64,000 nucleotides of DNA from positions 46,190,001 through 46,254,000 of the forward strand of contig CM114272.1 in the NCBI GenBank assembly GCA_050084515.1, read 5' to 3'. Below the pieces are notes generated by a model. That model ran no database searches and was not told the DNA's origin. It saw only the letters and a program-made list of their open reading frames with translations. Shown here in pieces: positions 1 through 11,532 of this stretch. This DNA is from Blasia pusilla. Taxonomy: Eukaryota > Marchantiophyta > Marchantiopsida > Blasiales. Position 1 is the first letter of the stretch. The number at the start of each line of letters is the position of its first letter. Made by a program: the position numbers and the translations under genes.

Positions 1-300
1 TGGTAGCCTCTCGCGTCCTCTTCCCGAGTGTTGCTCTTCTCACCACCATTGGCTTTTGGAGAAGATCCAATTGATCTAACTCCATGGGTCCACCACTCCA
101 CAACTTCCCTGCACTATCCTCATTCTCCTCTAAAAATATCGTGGCCTCCAAATTACATCTCTGCGATGTCTTCACTTGGCGTTTGCCTACAACGGCCGGG
201 ACCTCATCTATGGTCTCTACAATCACAATCAACAAGAATGTCTCACTACCCTTTCAAATAGATCATGATTTTCAACAACTTCAAAGTTAAATGCACAACA

Positions 301-825
301 TCACTCTAAACTCGAACTCAAAGGGTCATCCGCAAACACAATAGCTTTAACACCTCTTGTGCCTCCCTTTTTCTTTGGACCAGTTGGTGCAATGCCAACA
401 TCTATATCTAGTCCTCTGAATGTATGAACACCCTTGGAAACCTGTGGAAGAACTGGAGGCGAAGGCACAATAGTGACCAGCTCCTGAGAGGGTGCACCTT
501 CCCTTGAAGGTGGTCCGCTGATTGGGTGAGGAGAGGATATACTCAATATCATAGAGGCAAGTGCTCCTCTAGGAGCAGGGTCTTGATCACTAACTCCATG
601 AGGAGAGGATACAACTCTTGGATTTTCCGATCTCTCCTTAGAACCCCTTATGTCCTCATGGTCCCTTCTCAAGCTCATGGAAATCAATTCCATCAACTTT
701 GTGAAGTTCTCTTGTTGATTAGCAATAGCAGTCTTTATGCTTGCCTCTAGCAAGTCCATACTATTGGAGAATGCATCCATGCGATCAATTATGTAAGTCA
801 CTGGCTCGGGCAATAACTCCTCCAT
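301..825 (-). other. Hypothetical ORF, possible CACTA second-protein tail
   Basis: A 174-codon minus-strand frame with no recognised domain. Residues 1-60 look helical (MEELLPEPVTYIIDRMDAFS...LMELISMSL). The rest is rich in Pro and Ser and ends with a basic patch GPKKKGG. Helical oligomerisation segments followed by low-complexity tails are common at the ends of CACTA-encoded DNA-binding proteins, and strand and position fit, but this is inference. I see nothing on the opposite strand except shadows, and nothing in bases 1-300. Confidence 0.3.
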
Positions 826-1234
826 AGACTTTAATCGGGCAGAGATCTCTATCAGCTCAAATGTTCCCGCCGCCTTAAATACAAGACTTGGATCTCAGTC
901 TATATCAACAGGTATGTACTAGAAATACACTAGATTCACCTCTACTCTCAAGCAACCAGATGCTCATACCTGCTTTGATACTAAACTTGTACCACAACTC
1001 CTTTGGTTCTTTGCCTCCTCTTGCACCTGCGCCTTAGTAGGGGTTTGCCCCTTCTCTTTTCTCTACAACACATGTAACATTGACCAAGTTCAGTCTACCA
1101 AACACCAATTGCAAAACTATATGCATGGTGGTAATATAAATTAAATTTGGGTCATTCAATATTATTCATACCAGGAATTTTGCAATTGGTGCATTCCCTT
1201 TTCTTCCTGCAGGGTTTGGATTGGTCACCGCTGC

Positions 1235-1753
1235 TCATGCTTTCAACATCTGCTCACTCTTTGTCTTTGCACTCTCGCTCATGAAGTGCGTCAGTAATCT
1301 CCCCCATTGGTTGGGGTCTACATGAGGTGGTGGGGCCACTTTCTTGCCTCCTCGAACTTCTTTCCATGTTTGACGCAATCTAAATCTCTCTATCTTGAGT
1401 ATTCGTTGTGCATATTCCTCCAAACATGGAACAGCCACTCCATTGCCATTGTTTCCAACATACTCCCATCTAGCAGATATATCACTCAACACAGAATTCC
1501 AATCCCCTGAGTGTTGGTCTGAAAAATTCACAATGGAGATGTCAAGCCATTGCAACACCTTGGCTCTAAAATCTGCATGCCACCTATTCTTTCCTTCTGA
1601 AGTTGTGGTGATCCAACCAGAGTTGTTCACACCCACTTTTCCGACTTTTACCCCCACGCCTTGCACACTGCTCTCAATCACTGAGTTTGGTGTGTATGTT
1701 GTCCCAACCCTTGCCCGTCGCAAGCCTAGAGTCGTATAGTTTGCTGCACACAT
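1235..1753 (-). pseudogene. PTTA/En-Spm plant transposase-like protein fragment
   Basis: A 172-codon frame. The middle and end resemble the plant PTTA/En-Spm 'transposase_24' type domain: tryptophans spaced through a helical region, then RLRQTWKEVRGGKKVAPP, DPNQWGRLLTHFMSESAKTK and a lysine-rich tail. The 'P...v....W..l..y..s...k..s' arrangement is typical of that family and is often encoded next to tnp2 in CACTA elements. The protein probably binds DNA. The frame ends without the usual long coiled-coil tail. Confidence 0.5.
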
Positions 1754-1837
1754 GAATATCTTTAGTCAAGACTGCTGCCCACTAAGGAAGTCTTTATGCC
1801 TACAAACAGAAGCTATGCACCGATGTCAGGTCACTTA

Positions 1838-2854
1838 CTAAATAGTGAAAACACGAGGAAGAAATTCTCCAAATAGGGATGATACTTCTCTATATATATG
1901 CGACTTGCTATTACCTGTAGCCTTTGTCATTTGCACTCCTTGAGTGGGTCCTAGCCCCAACCATTGAGGTTGTCCATACATTTTTGGAGTACTATTATTG
2001 AGTCCAAAAAGGTATTGGCTACTTCCAAACCAATCTTGACTATTTGGCACCGCATGATAGGGTCCCTCGGTGTAGTTGGAGAATCCACCTTGCATAGAGT
2101 CTACACATGACATATATGTCAGTGTAGTACAAACACATCACACAACCTTTCCACCATCATCCTATGATGTATAATGAAAGAGAAATTTGAGATGCAAATC
2201 GATAGATTTGTACTATTCCACCCTTGCCCCGTTGGACAATATCCACCGTATAACGAACTTGGCTTGGACTTCTGTGCATAGGGTCCATCTCTACCGCCTT
2301 GAGACATGCCTTCCTGTCCCTCTCCACTATATTGTACACCCACTTGTTGTTTGAGAGGAATACAACTTTCAGGTACACGCCCGGGTGCAACATCCCTTGC
2401 CCAAGTAGCGTGCCCCCCAATTGTCCCTTTCTGCCAATGCAATATAACCCATCAATTAGAGACAATTTCTTTCAAATGCCACTAACCTTGAAACACAATT
2501 GTCCCACACACATCTTGTCTAATTGATCAGAAAAATTACCTGCTTCTTCTTTCCCCCAATAGTTGATGGATAGGACTCCTTAGGAGCCGGAAGCTCATCT
2601 GAGCCTGATTGATCCTCTTCACCAAAGTCTGCAACAAACTTTGGATCACAAGTGGGAGACTCTTCACCTCCACTGTGAGCATCAATCCATATCGGCAGCA
2701 GATTCTGCCATCGCTCCCAATACCTTTCCAAGCAATCGAGAGCTCCTCCGCTTCGGTCCAAGATGGAGAGGCTCCCTCTTTGCAGGTCGTGGGGCACGTA
2801 CTTGCTTAGAACAAGCCTCCGCGATGCACATGAGGACGAGTTTTTCAAGAACAT
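1838..2854 (-). other. Unrecognised ORF fragments inside the CACTA element
   Basis: Three short minus-strand frames lie here (2519-2854, 2157-2465, 1838-2113) between the DUF4216-like and PTTA-like blocks. The first holds an acidic stretch near its C-terminal end (DFGEEDQSGSDELPAPKE) and then a basic GGKKKQ. The third is rich in Gly, Asn and Gln. I recognise no family. Their position and strand suggest exons or remnants of the second CACTA protein, a DNA-binding helper in better known elements, but the sequence does not prove it. Confidence 0.3.
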
Positions 2855-2920
2855 GAATTATGCACAATGCTTATGATTCATTCATAAAGGCCCACACCTG
2901 AGTGCTCAATATGTCAAAGC

Positions 2921-3629
2921 TTACAATTCAACGCCTCTCAGTTTGAGTTCTTCCGCCAATTCCTTAAGGCGTCTGTTCACATATGCTGCGCGGGCCTCAA
3001 CAGGGTCACACATTTCATTCACATTTTCCATCAAATACCTTAAAAAAAAAACAACCTGCATGTCCCATAAACCCATGCCCAATGACAGAACACACCACAC
3101 AAACATTTCTTTAAGAACCCACGGCATCATTAAGTTCCTCTGCAATCTCAATATTGCCTTCCCATCTTTCTAACCTCATCAATGGTACATATTGACTTCC
3201 GACAACTATGATAGGTTGAACCGTTCTATTGGGAGCTTCAAAAGCCTCGTGGCCATCTAAACTGAACTCCAAAGTATTACTTGATACCCTACAATTCCTC
3301 GCCTGTTTGTGGCACACTACTCGCCATCCGGGCGACTCCTCCAGGTCTAGGAAGAAAGCCTGTTCAACCTGACTAGGGAATACAAAAGGTTCAGACCATT
3401 CAGGTTGCATTTGCATGAAGTTTGCTAGTAAGAATCCATCACTATCACACTTCATTGTAGCCCTAGCCCCACGCCAAGCTGGTCGCACCCAAGTCCCTTT
3501 CATGAGAATGATAGGATTGGATGTGTTCCCATAGTCCAATTTCCATATGTCAGTTAGCTCTCCTATGTATCCCATTTTCATCCATCCTCTATCTTGGTGA
3601 TTGCTCATTTGCTCGAATACAGATATCAA
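2921..3629 (-). pseudogene. DUF4216-like CACTA accessory domain
   Basis: A 172-codon frame on the minus strand. It reads YIGELTDIWKLDYG, then a W-rich strand (GTWVRPAWRG), DSDGFLLANFMQ, PFVFPSQVEQAFFLDLEE and a closing W-x-VV motif. This is the pattern of DUF4216, which follows DUF4218 in many CACTA transposases. A short downstream piece (about 3040-2921) encodes EARAAYVNRRLKELAEELKL, an amphipathic and possibly coiled-coil tail in another frame. Function is unknown; the domain is known chiefly from its association with CACTA elements. Confidence 0.7.
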
Positions 3630-3991
3630 CCCTGAATCATATGTGAAAAATGATCGTCACGTTGATCTACCACACGGAAATGGTTTCCATAGGCTTGCAT
3701 TCTCTTGTAAGCTAAGACGGACATTCAAGGTGGAGCAGAAAGAAGATAGACATCCCTGTCCATATTTGGGTGTAGTGTTGAATGCTCCCAGATTGCCAAT
3801 CGAATCCATTATGTGAATGGTGGAAAGCCCCCCGCACCACCCCCAATATGTACAATTTTCTCCAGATTATATTTCCTGTAGAGGTCATGCCATTATTAGC
3901 CGACCGGTATCTGGTGAGCGACAACATTAAATAAAACAAGGAAGCCAAATAAATGCAACAACACGTAGGCTTCAGTCATTCAACCCTTTAC

Positions 3992-4898
3992 TTACCTCCA
4001 CCATGGTTGCATTACACTAGTGTTTTGCAACACATATTCATGAACCATCTGCCAAATATGCCTCGGCAATTGCAATGGGGAACCTCTACCTTGAAGAACT
4101 TCACCTACCGCTCCCTCATCTTCCTCCGCTTGCCATATCCTGGCCTTCACATGTTCAAACCCTGCCATATACTCTGTCAAATATCCCAAGGTCTATTCTG
4201 AAATGTAACCCATTGCCATGTTGGCCTCAGGCTTGTATCTTGTCAAGACATGGTCTTTCAAGACTTTCATAAAACGCTCCAGTGGGAACATCCACCTTGT
4301 ATAAACAGGCCCGTACTGTCCAAGCTCTTCCACAACATGGATAACAAGATGAGTCATGACATCAAAGAAGGCGGGAGGAAAATGGATCTCCAAATCGCAC
4401 AATAATTCTGCCACATCATCTTTGAGCTTGGGAAAGCTTGATGGATCAAAGACCTTCACACATACACGACCAAACACCTTGCACAATTGCATGATTGCAT
4501 TACGAACCGGATTCTGGATCAATCCCCTTAAGCATACAGGAAGAATCTGTTGCATCAGCACATGATAATCGTGTGTCTTCATACTACCGAGTTTCTTGTC
4601 TTTTACATGCTTTTTGAAGGCGCCTGCATAGTCGGTCGGAACTCTCAAAGATGGAAGCCTCGAAACAAATGTTTTCCACTCTGTGTCTGTGCAAACATAA
4701 GGTGCCTGGTATTTCAATACCACATTCGGTCTGTTCTCAGCATCCTTCAACCACAATTGAGAACGAATTCTCCTCTCTTGGAGATCCAATCGCACTGTTG
4801 CGGTGTCCTTCTCCCCAGAAAGGAACCTCAATAGGCTCTCACATACATTTTTCTCAATATGCATTATGTCTAGATTGTGTTTGCTAGGGTCGAACTCC
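3992..4898 (-). pseudogene. CACTA transposase, MHIEKNVCE and DUF4218-like region
   Basis: The block opens with LDIMHIEKNVCESLLRFL, one of the most conserved CACTA motifs. It then runs through HDYHVLMQQILPVCLRGL and HFPPAFFDVMTHLVIHVVEE to YTRWMFPLERFMKVLK, which are DUF4218 landmarks in the expected order. A TAG stop at about 4193 interrupts the frame after MAMGYISE, but homologous sequence (TLGYLTEYMAGFEHVKARIW) continues in the same frame for another 65 codons to about 3992. A single substitution therefore made the stop. DUF4218 commonly sits at the C-terminal side of tnp2 in plant CACTA transposases. Confidence 0.88.
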
Positions 4899-4948
4899 TG
4901 TTACACCACATATGACAACCATGAGTACAAATGGATGATAAATGAGCC

Positions 4949-5780
4949 TCAATTCTTGAAAGCATTTGGTGTGGCAAATAATAGACATTGCAACCATTGC
5001 GGATGGGTGACATAGATTACCCGCCAGTAGTCCAACTCCACATCAAGTATGCTGTGCCGTTTCACACCATATCTCTGTCTTAGATCTCGTTGAGGATTTG
5101 GAGCTTCTGTATCTTGGCATTCTCGTCCCCCCTCTAAACCCACACCTGTGCCTCTTTCCATGTCACACATGGTCTTTTGGTGTCCCCAATCCAGAATCTG
5201 CTCTTTAGTGACTCGTGGAGGTGGACAACGAAGCTCTCGGGCATTGTTGAATTGAACTATCTGTGACGCCCTATGTATGTAAGGATGATCAAGTGGGAGG
5301 AAACGTCGATGTCCAATGTATTTCATGGTCCTCAAAGGTCTGGAATGCTCACCAGTGAAATTGAGGCCACATGTTGTACAAGCCAAATACCCCTTTGTTT
5401 CATGACTGGAAATCATGTCGTGGGCTGGATAATCTCCCAAAGTCAATACCAATTGGGCTTTTATCCTGAATGGGTTTGGTCTCCCAACCCGTTCCACCAC
5501 ATCATGGATCCAAATGCCTTCGTACCACAAGCGCTTCAACTCATCCACAAGAGGAGCTATCCAAACGTCTATATTCCTAGAAAGAGCAGATTGTGGGCCC
5601 GAGATAAGCAAAATCAATATGACAAAAAACTTCTTAGTAGTCAACCACGGAGGGAGGTTGTAATTCAGCATGGTTACATGCCAGCAAGAATATACATTGT
5701 TCTTGTCTCCAAATGGATTGACTCCATCAGTCGAGAGGCCAAGTCTCACGTTCCTTGTCTCTCTTACAAACTCTGACCAT
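4949..5780 (-). pseudogene. tnp2 transposase catalytic core
   Basis: This is the largest transposase block, about 266 codons. It begins with VRLGLSTDGVNPFGDKN, the hallmark tnp2 'LrLGl.sDGfnPFg' motif whose aspartate is part of the presumed catalytic triad. It continues through YNLPPWL, a hydrophobic strand, SRNIDVWIAPLVDELKRLW, and a C-x2-C pair in the segment GYLACTTCGLNF. All are in the family order. The frame ends at 4949 inside what looks like an intron: about 50-80 bases later the next block resumes with EFDPSKHNLDIMHIEKNVCE after an AG acceptor near 4899. The family is confident; the gene is clearly non-functional. Confidence 0.88.
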
Positions 5781-6110
5781 CTTCGGTCGATGAATCTCCA
5801 ATGTGCCGCTGTAGGCCATCAATACTCTTGTTCTCGGGTGTCCAAGTCATCAACTTTGAAATATTTGGGCTCCTGTACATCTGTTTCAATCTAGAAATGA
5901 TTTCAAAATGTCGAAGTACCTTTGTAGGCTGCATGGACTTGCCCACATTCCTATACCTTTGTTGTCCACATACCGGACAACTTGATCGATTTGTATGCTC
6001 TCCTCTGAAGAGCACATGGCCATCACGGCAAGCATGAATGGAATTGTAATTCAATCCAAGACTTGACAATAATTTAGTTGCCTCGTACTTATTGCCAAGA
6101 AGCTGTGTTC
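5764..6110 (-). pseudogene. tnp2 transposase, IHACRDG/zinc-ribbon block
   Basis: This continues the transposase after the frameshift near 6100. It carries NSIHACRDGHVLFRGE followed by CPVCG, matching the 'IHAC.ndC.lyr' and 'CPvCg..R' signatures of tnp2, and then VLRHFEIISRLKQMYRS, equivalent to the 'ryFPl..RL.r.f' segment. The frame stops at about 5764. The continuing peptide SEFVRETRNVRLGLSTDG is read in the next frame, giving a second frameshift. The second C of the usual IHAC...C pair is replaced here. It belongs to the same broken gene as its neighbours on both sides. Confidence 0.8.
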
Positions 6111-6775
6111 CTAATAGGAAAGACTGTTGTCTTCAAGAATGCAAGTAACCTTGAAACAAACATAGCTGGGACACCATGATTCCCACAAATGTTCATCAAC
6201 ATCAGTACAAAGGCCAACTTTGTACACTTAGAGCCATGGAACAAAGGCCTGCATGCATCAACAACACTTTCATGCGATCCAAACATCCATCCCTGCTCGT
6301 CCTCTTCTTGCCCAATATCGTCTGCGTCCTCTCCAGCCTCTTCGGCTGCATCATTGATGTCTTCCATGCTCTCAACATCATCATAGAATGCATCAAGATC
6401 TTGGAAGATATCACGGACCATTCGCTGCACATCAATCCCATGATCAACACTATCACCTTTAGCATTAACCCCATCATCACGGTTTTTTTCTGCAAACTCC
6501 TCGGGTGTGGTACATGCCTCACCCGCATCTCGATCATCGAGGTTGCCCATTTCTTGTCCCAAAAAATATGCATGTCTAGCCGCACTGGCGATGTTCGATG
6601 CAGACCTCCACTCTTCATCAGACGAGTCCTCATCACCTAGAACTCCAGAAACTCTTTTTTCTGGATGCCTTCCGTGTTTCTGAAGGTGAGTGAAAACATT
6701 CCGCAAGGCCAGTGTGCGAGACCCATTGCAAGCTACAAAAGGACATCTCATCCGGTCACTTCTAGAGTGTCCCAC
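6089..6775 (-). pseudogene. tnp2-type transposase, N-terminal part
   Basis: A 228-codon frame on the minus strand. Near the start it has a C-x4-C...H-x3-H pattern (RCPFVACNGS...THLQKHGRHP) resembling the DNA-binding end of CACTA transposases. A strongly acidic middle follows, rich in D and E. The C-terminal block reads PLFHGSKCTKLAFVLMLMNI, which matches the conserved 'plf.gc...kls' segment just before the tnp2 core. The frame ends near 6089, but the next conserved tnp2 block continues immediately in another frame (starting about 6110), so one frameshift breaks the protein. What is seen is the motif order; the family assignment is from memory of CACTA transposases. Confidence 0.75.
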
Positions 6776-7165
6776 TAGGACTTGCTCCCGACCCCAAAGT
6801 TTGGAATCATGAGCTCTGATCCGTTCTGGATGTTGTAATGGTAACCTACTCGTTCTAGGTCCGAAGCGGTGTGGAGGATTGCCTATGGCTGCATGATGAT
6901 GAGCATTTTTCCCCCATTAGGGAGGGCTAGGTGGGACATCCATCAAACCCTAAAGTTACCAAACTTCACTATCAACCATAAAAAAATATGTTTACAAACT
7001 TATAGGGTGGTAACAAAAATGCGCGATGTTGCTGATTTTCCCCACCTTTATACAATCGATTGGCCAACTTGGAATGTAGTCACTGGATGTGGACATATTT
7101 GAGCAACCTGGTATTGAGGCAAAATCAGTGAGATGGAACCCACATTGAATACAAACATATATGTC

Positions 7166-8112
7166 TTAGTACACGGTCAATGCACTACTTTCGCGACTAT
7201 CCAAACTGGTGGAATCTGTTTCTTCGTCAGCTGTGGTTTGCCACTCATCTGTAAGCTCGTCCATGTCTCCAGAGACTTGGTTGATCCGGTATGGCTGTTT
7301 CATTGGCTTGTTTCCAATCAAGTCATGTGGACTACTCTCTACCAATTGCACCAATTCAATGGATTCTTTGACCCAGTTGTAATGAAGCACATACAAACCT
7401 TGAGATGACACCCACAAATGAATCAATATCTTTCCATGATGTCTACAGGCTTTGGAAAAGGATCGGAAAATCAAGTGGGTGGTATTCCTCTCCACCGTGT
7501 CATCCACATGCCCACCACATTCTAGAATTTTTCTCTTCATCCATGTCAACCTCCATTGAGATATATTGTCAGGGACAAATACTACCCTCACCCGACCAAA
7601 CATGGTTGGATGTGGAGTGGGTGGTGGACCAGTTGGGAGTGGTTTCCCTTCCCTCACATTCTTCCAATATAATTTCTTTTCCCTCAGAATAGCCACCGAG
7701 CTTGATTTACTCTGGAATAGATCATGGTCGTCAGGGTCATGCAATCTTCCATCATGGATGGACAAGGACAACCAATCTGTGTGGACATATTTAACACCCC
7801 GTTAAATATGAAATTCTCCAAAACTCTTACCCAATTCCAATAAATGCCATGTGTGGCATCACGGAGACAATCAGTCTCTCTGCCACCCAATTTTACAAAG
7901 TTTGTCTTAAGTCGACACCATTCATCATGGGGCAATTCAGGGGAGGCCATGATATAGGCTACAATCCCCGCAAAAAGAGAGGTTGGCATCATACCCGATG
8001 CGCATCTGGGTGAGGTCTCATGACACATTAACACTTTAGAGACACCGCCACTTGGGAGTGGGGGAAGCTCAACAATTCTCATTTTGGTACTATGTTGCCA
8101 ATGATTTTCCAT
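7166..8112 (-). pseudogene. BRCT-like domain protein fragment
   Basis: Two overlapping minus-strand frames (8112-7684 and 7771-7166). The second contains VRVVFVPDNISQW, then CGGHVDDTVERNTTHLIF, and about 35 residues later YVLHYNWVKESIELVQLVES. This is the BRCT pattern: a first beta strand, a GG turn, a 'TH-hydrophobic-hydrophobic' strand, and the conserved tryptophan helix 'W...s......l'. The Pro-rich lead-in TGPPPTPHPTMFG is typical of a linker. BRCT domains are phosphopeptide- or DNA-break-binding modules in repair proteins. The upstream frame (8112-7684) has no recognised domain. Nearest relatives cannot be named by eye. It could be a captured or decayed host gene. Confidence 0.5.
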
Positions 8113-8413
8113 GATGGACTACCTAGCTCTAAAGCTATACTTGCATGATTGGATATGGCAATGGATGACGAATGAATACAGAATTCCACCTGCAACCAAA
8201 CACATCCTAATCAAGAGCCTAATCCCAAGAGTCTTTTGGAAACCACCAGGATTATATTTCATTCTTCCTAAACAAAAAAACTGCATAATGTTGATATTTT
8301 TCTCCATATTATACAATTTCGCAATTATGGCCATTCGATCAAAATTTCAAAAGATTGGAACTCTCAAAATCAGAGGGTAGGTAATGACAAGTCTCTATAC
8401 GAAGTCATACCAC

Positions 8414-9059
8414 CTACCTAGTAAGCATGTTTAGAGCCTTGATCCTCTTTACATCAGAAGTGGCTACCCTGCACTCTCCACCAAAGTGCCACGGAATTCT
8501 GTTCAGACACGAATCTCTCATCCGGCTACTTGAAAATAAAATCCATGAAATATGATCTCTCAAAGGAGTATGAAGTGTGGAATCAACTTGGTGTTGGGAA
8601 ATAATGCATGGGGCAAGACTCCACTCCCATAGGAAAACAAGCAAAGCAAAAAAACCTCACACAAAAGGTATATGGGCACTTTCTCACACGAATCCTAGAA
8701 TCCTTGCTCTCTGCAAAACTCCCCTCTAGACCACACTTGGCACACCTGGCCATTTGCTTCACACAATCCTGGCACAACTAGCTCCCCTCGTGGTTTGGTG
8801 GGAGGTTGACCCCTGGACAAGAGTTCTCTATAGCCCCCAGTGATTCTGCAGCTGCGTGGAAGTGTCTGGCACAAGGCCCGTTGCAAACAACCAGGTCTTC
8901 CCCATCATCACAGATTGCACAAATATGGGCTGTCTTCTGCAGCACCTGCAGTGCACTATATGGCGCATAAGTGCTCACCTCAGGGGTTCTCTTGGCCTGG
9001 TATTTTGGGCACGCCATCCTTGTACGTTGGTTACTCCTACATGTAGAGACAAAAGACAA
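8414..9059 (-). pseudogene. EDM2-like PHD-finger fragment
   Basis: The minus strand encodes HICAICDDGEDLVVCNGPC followed by a His/Phe and, after a gap with a stop, LCQDCVKQMARCAKCGL and further Cys pairs (RKCPYTFCVRFFCFACF). The C-x2-C, C-x4-C, H, C-x2-C spacing and the 'G-E-D-L-V-V-C' core fit PHD fingers like those of plant EDM2 and related chromatin readers, in which a PHD is followed by an extended second zinc module. An in-frame stop separates the two halves, so this copy is broken. A related block with the same architecture lies at 27.7-28.5 kb. Confidence 0.6.
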
Positions 9060-9365
9060 TAAGATTACTATTAGGTGTAGAAATTCAACGATAACAAGTT
9101 AAAGTTAAGTAGCATAAGGAGCAATTGTTTCTATAGAAATCATTACTTCTTATTAATTATTTGGCTGCATACATCCCCGTAACATCGTCTTTTATCGTCC
9201 AAGGTCAAGAGTGTATACACACCATGCCCCCTCAAAATAAGCCTAATTCCATCAATGAAGACAAATAACGGTGACTCAATTCATGACTGGAAAAAATGGA
9301 TCCTATTATTGTCTTCATGTTTACAATTACAAATGTTATCCGTCTGCCACATGAGGGGCCTCAAG

Positions 9366-9731
9366 TTAGGCTACGGATCTGACTCGTTGCCATACTGCAG
9401 CATCACACCATATGTTTAGGCAACATATGCAAAATTTCCCATAAATTGTTCTACGACTTGAGCGAATGCATACTAAGTCCCCCGAGGTTACAACTTCCCA
9501 AGTATTACAATACTCAAGAATAACCTTTACCGTGTGGCCACCAATAGAACGCGCATATTCAATGATGGCTTGTGCCTTCCTAACAATGGGATGATCCTCG
9601 CCAGGGAGAATCCCCCCAGCATCATGAGAGATATGAAGAGTGACTTTGCGGGTAACCCCAAGCATTAGCCATGCTAATAGTGCTCCTCTATCCTCCCTCC
9701 ACATAACAATGTCTACAAATCGCACATACAC
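9366..9731 (-). other. Unrecognised ORF upstream of the PHD fragment
   Basis: A 121-codon minus-strand frame. It includes VRKAQAIIEYARSIGGHTV and later VVTSGDLVCIRSSRRT. The 'Ar..GG.tV' turn followed by a strand is compatible with a second BRCT-like fold, but the diagnostic tryptophan helix is not clear. It may be a further exon of the same decayed PHD/BRCT gene. No start or splice site could be fixed. Confidence 0.25.
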
Positions 9732-10089
9732 GTGGCCATCTTCTAAACGGAATAGCCAATTCCTAGTTTGCCTTTGTTGCCTATTTGGGGTCCAATAACG
9801 GTCAGAGTAAGCATGAAAGTAACAAATATTTACATTGCAGATTCTGGGAGGGCAAGGATACGGTCCAAGAGACTAGTAGGCCTGCTCATGGTAAAGATCT
9901 TGACCTTCACTTCAAAAGGAAGGCTCCTTAATCTGGACAAAAAGTACCCTAAGTCGTTTTGAACCATTGGTTGGAAAGAAACACCCGCCATCACTCTGAT
10001 GGCATCCAGAGAAGCTCAAAGCTCTTACAGCCACCGACGATTATAACACTTGAATCTCTGCACCAACACTTTGTGGTCAGCACTCACAC

Positions 10090-10541
<452 letters not shown>

Positions 10542-10735
10542 CCTACTTTTTCATCCCACTTGGAAACTTTGCAACTCAGCCACAGACTATCTTGCCTCTA
10601 GCCACTATCCAGATTAGTATATAGTCTGGGGCTTGAATAAACATCATACTTGAGGTTCTCCATAAAGTTTAGACGCAGCTTTACCATTGTATCATTTCCA
10701 TTGTGTATACATCTCTCATACATTTCTAACAGGTT

Positions 10736-11420
10736 ATGGGCCCACATGGGAATCGCGATGGTTTCCATGTTGGGTTCTTTGATGGTTCTGATTGGAAAGA
10801 GTGGAAGAATCGTGTTCACAATCCTCTTGTATACAAAGATTTATGGGACACAGTTGCTAAACGAGTATATAATACATACGTGGTAGATACGTCACCTACC
10901 TCTTCTTCTAGAACTGCAGATAAAGCACCTCAAGTATATGTTCGTCAACATATACTTCAAACATGGACTATTCAGCAGAATGAAAAGTTAGAAAGTCAGG
11001 CTCGCTCTCTGATTTGTTTACATTTGACGGGAGAAACTCTGGCTCTAACCTCTCCATCTTGATACAACTCAAGAAGTATGGACATGCCTATGTCATAATT
11101 ATGATACGACAGGTTCATTCTCTGTACTACACTTACAAGCATCCATGTACAAACTCACTGTTGAAACTTAAAGATCACCTCAAGATTTTCTGTCATAACT
11201 CAAGATTATTGCAAATAATCTTGCATCCGTAGGATCTCTTGTTTCAAACACACATCTATTCACTTTTGCTATTAGCAAACTTCGTGTTGAATACAAATCT
11301 CTCATTCACGTATTGATGCACCTTCTTCTGACGATCTTCAAATTGGAGTACTGTATGATTCTGAACTAGATAAACTTTCCAAATTTGAACGTATTCTAGT
11401 TTCCAATTCTATTCATAATT
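10736..11420 (+). pseudogene. Ty1/copia gag (UBN2-like) fragment
   Basis: The plus strand encodes FDGSDWKEWKNRVHNPLVYK with DLWDTV soon after, and later NEKLESQARSLICLHLTGET. These are the 'l.g.Ny..W......L...dLw..v' and 'd..a...I...l' signatures of copia gag/UBN2 domains. The 108-codon frame breaks at 11062, but weak gag-like sequence continues in another frame (LHLQASMYKL) to about 11420, where it is cut off exactly at the start of a gypsy LTR-like repeat (11427). It lacks the zinc knuckle, protease and RT, so only the 5' part of a copia element remains. Confidence 0.65.
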
Positions 11421-11426
11421 CTACCA

Positions 11427-11530
11427 TGTCGTGCGAATCCACATCGTCATACAACAAACATCGCTGACATACCATACGCACATACATACATAACATAGAC
11501 GAGAGTATCCACAAACGCAAGTGTACCACA
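11427..11530 (-). repeat. Partial LTR-like unit next to the gypsy LTR
   Basis: This 104-base stretch (starts TGTCG, ends ACCACA) is repeated almost exactly at about 11897-12000 (starts TGTCG, ends ACCACA). The only clear differences are a few substitutions such as GCGAATCC versus ATGAATCC. It abuts the LTR beginning at 11533 with a two-base spacer. The simplest reading is a truncated tandem LTR, possibly from unequal recombination. Alternatively, the 361-base segment between the two copies inserted into this unit. Confidence 0.7.
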
Positions 11531-11532
11531 AC

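Larger units (their letters stand above)
301..6775 (-). mobile_element. Decayed CACTA (En/Spm-like) DNA transposon
   Basis: A run of minus-strand coding blocks follows the usual CACTA order: tnp2-type transposase with a cysteine/histidine N-terminal segment, then DUF4218-like, DUF4216-like and PTTA/En-Spm-like blocks. The blocks lie in different frames with in-frame stops, so the element is a relic. CACTA elements move by cut and paste using a DDE/D transposase that binds subterminal repeats. I could not identify a CACTA terminal inverted repeat at either side, so the limits given are those of recognisable coding sequence. The left end probably lies outside the window or is eroded. Confidence 0.8.
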
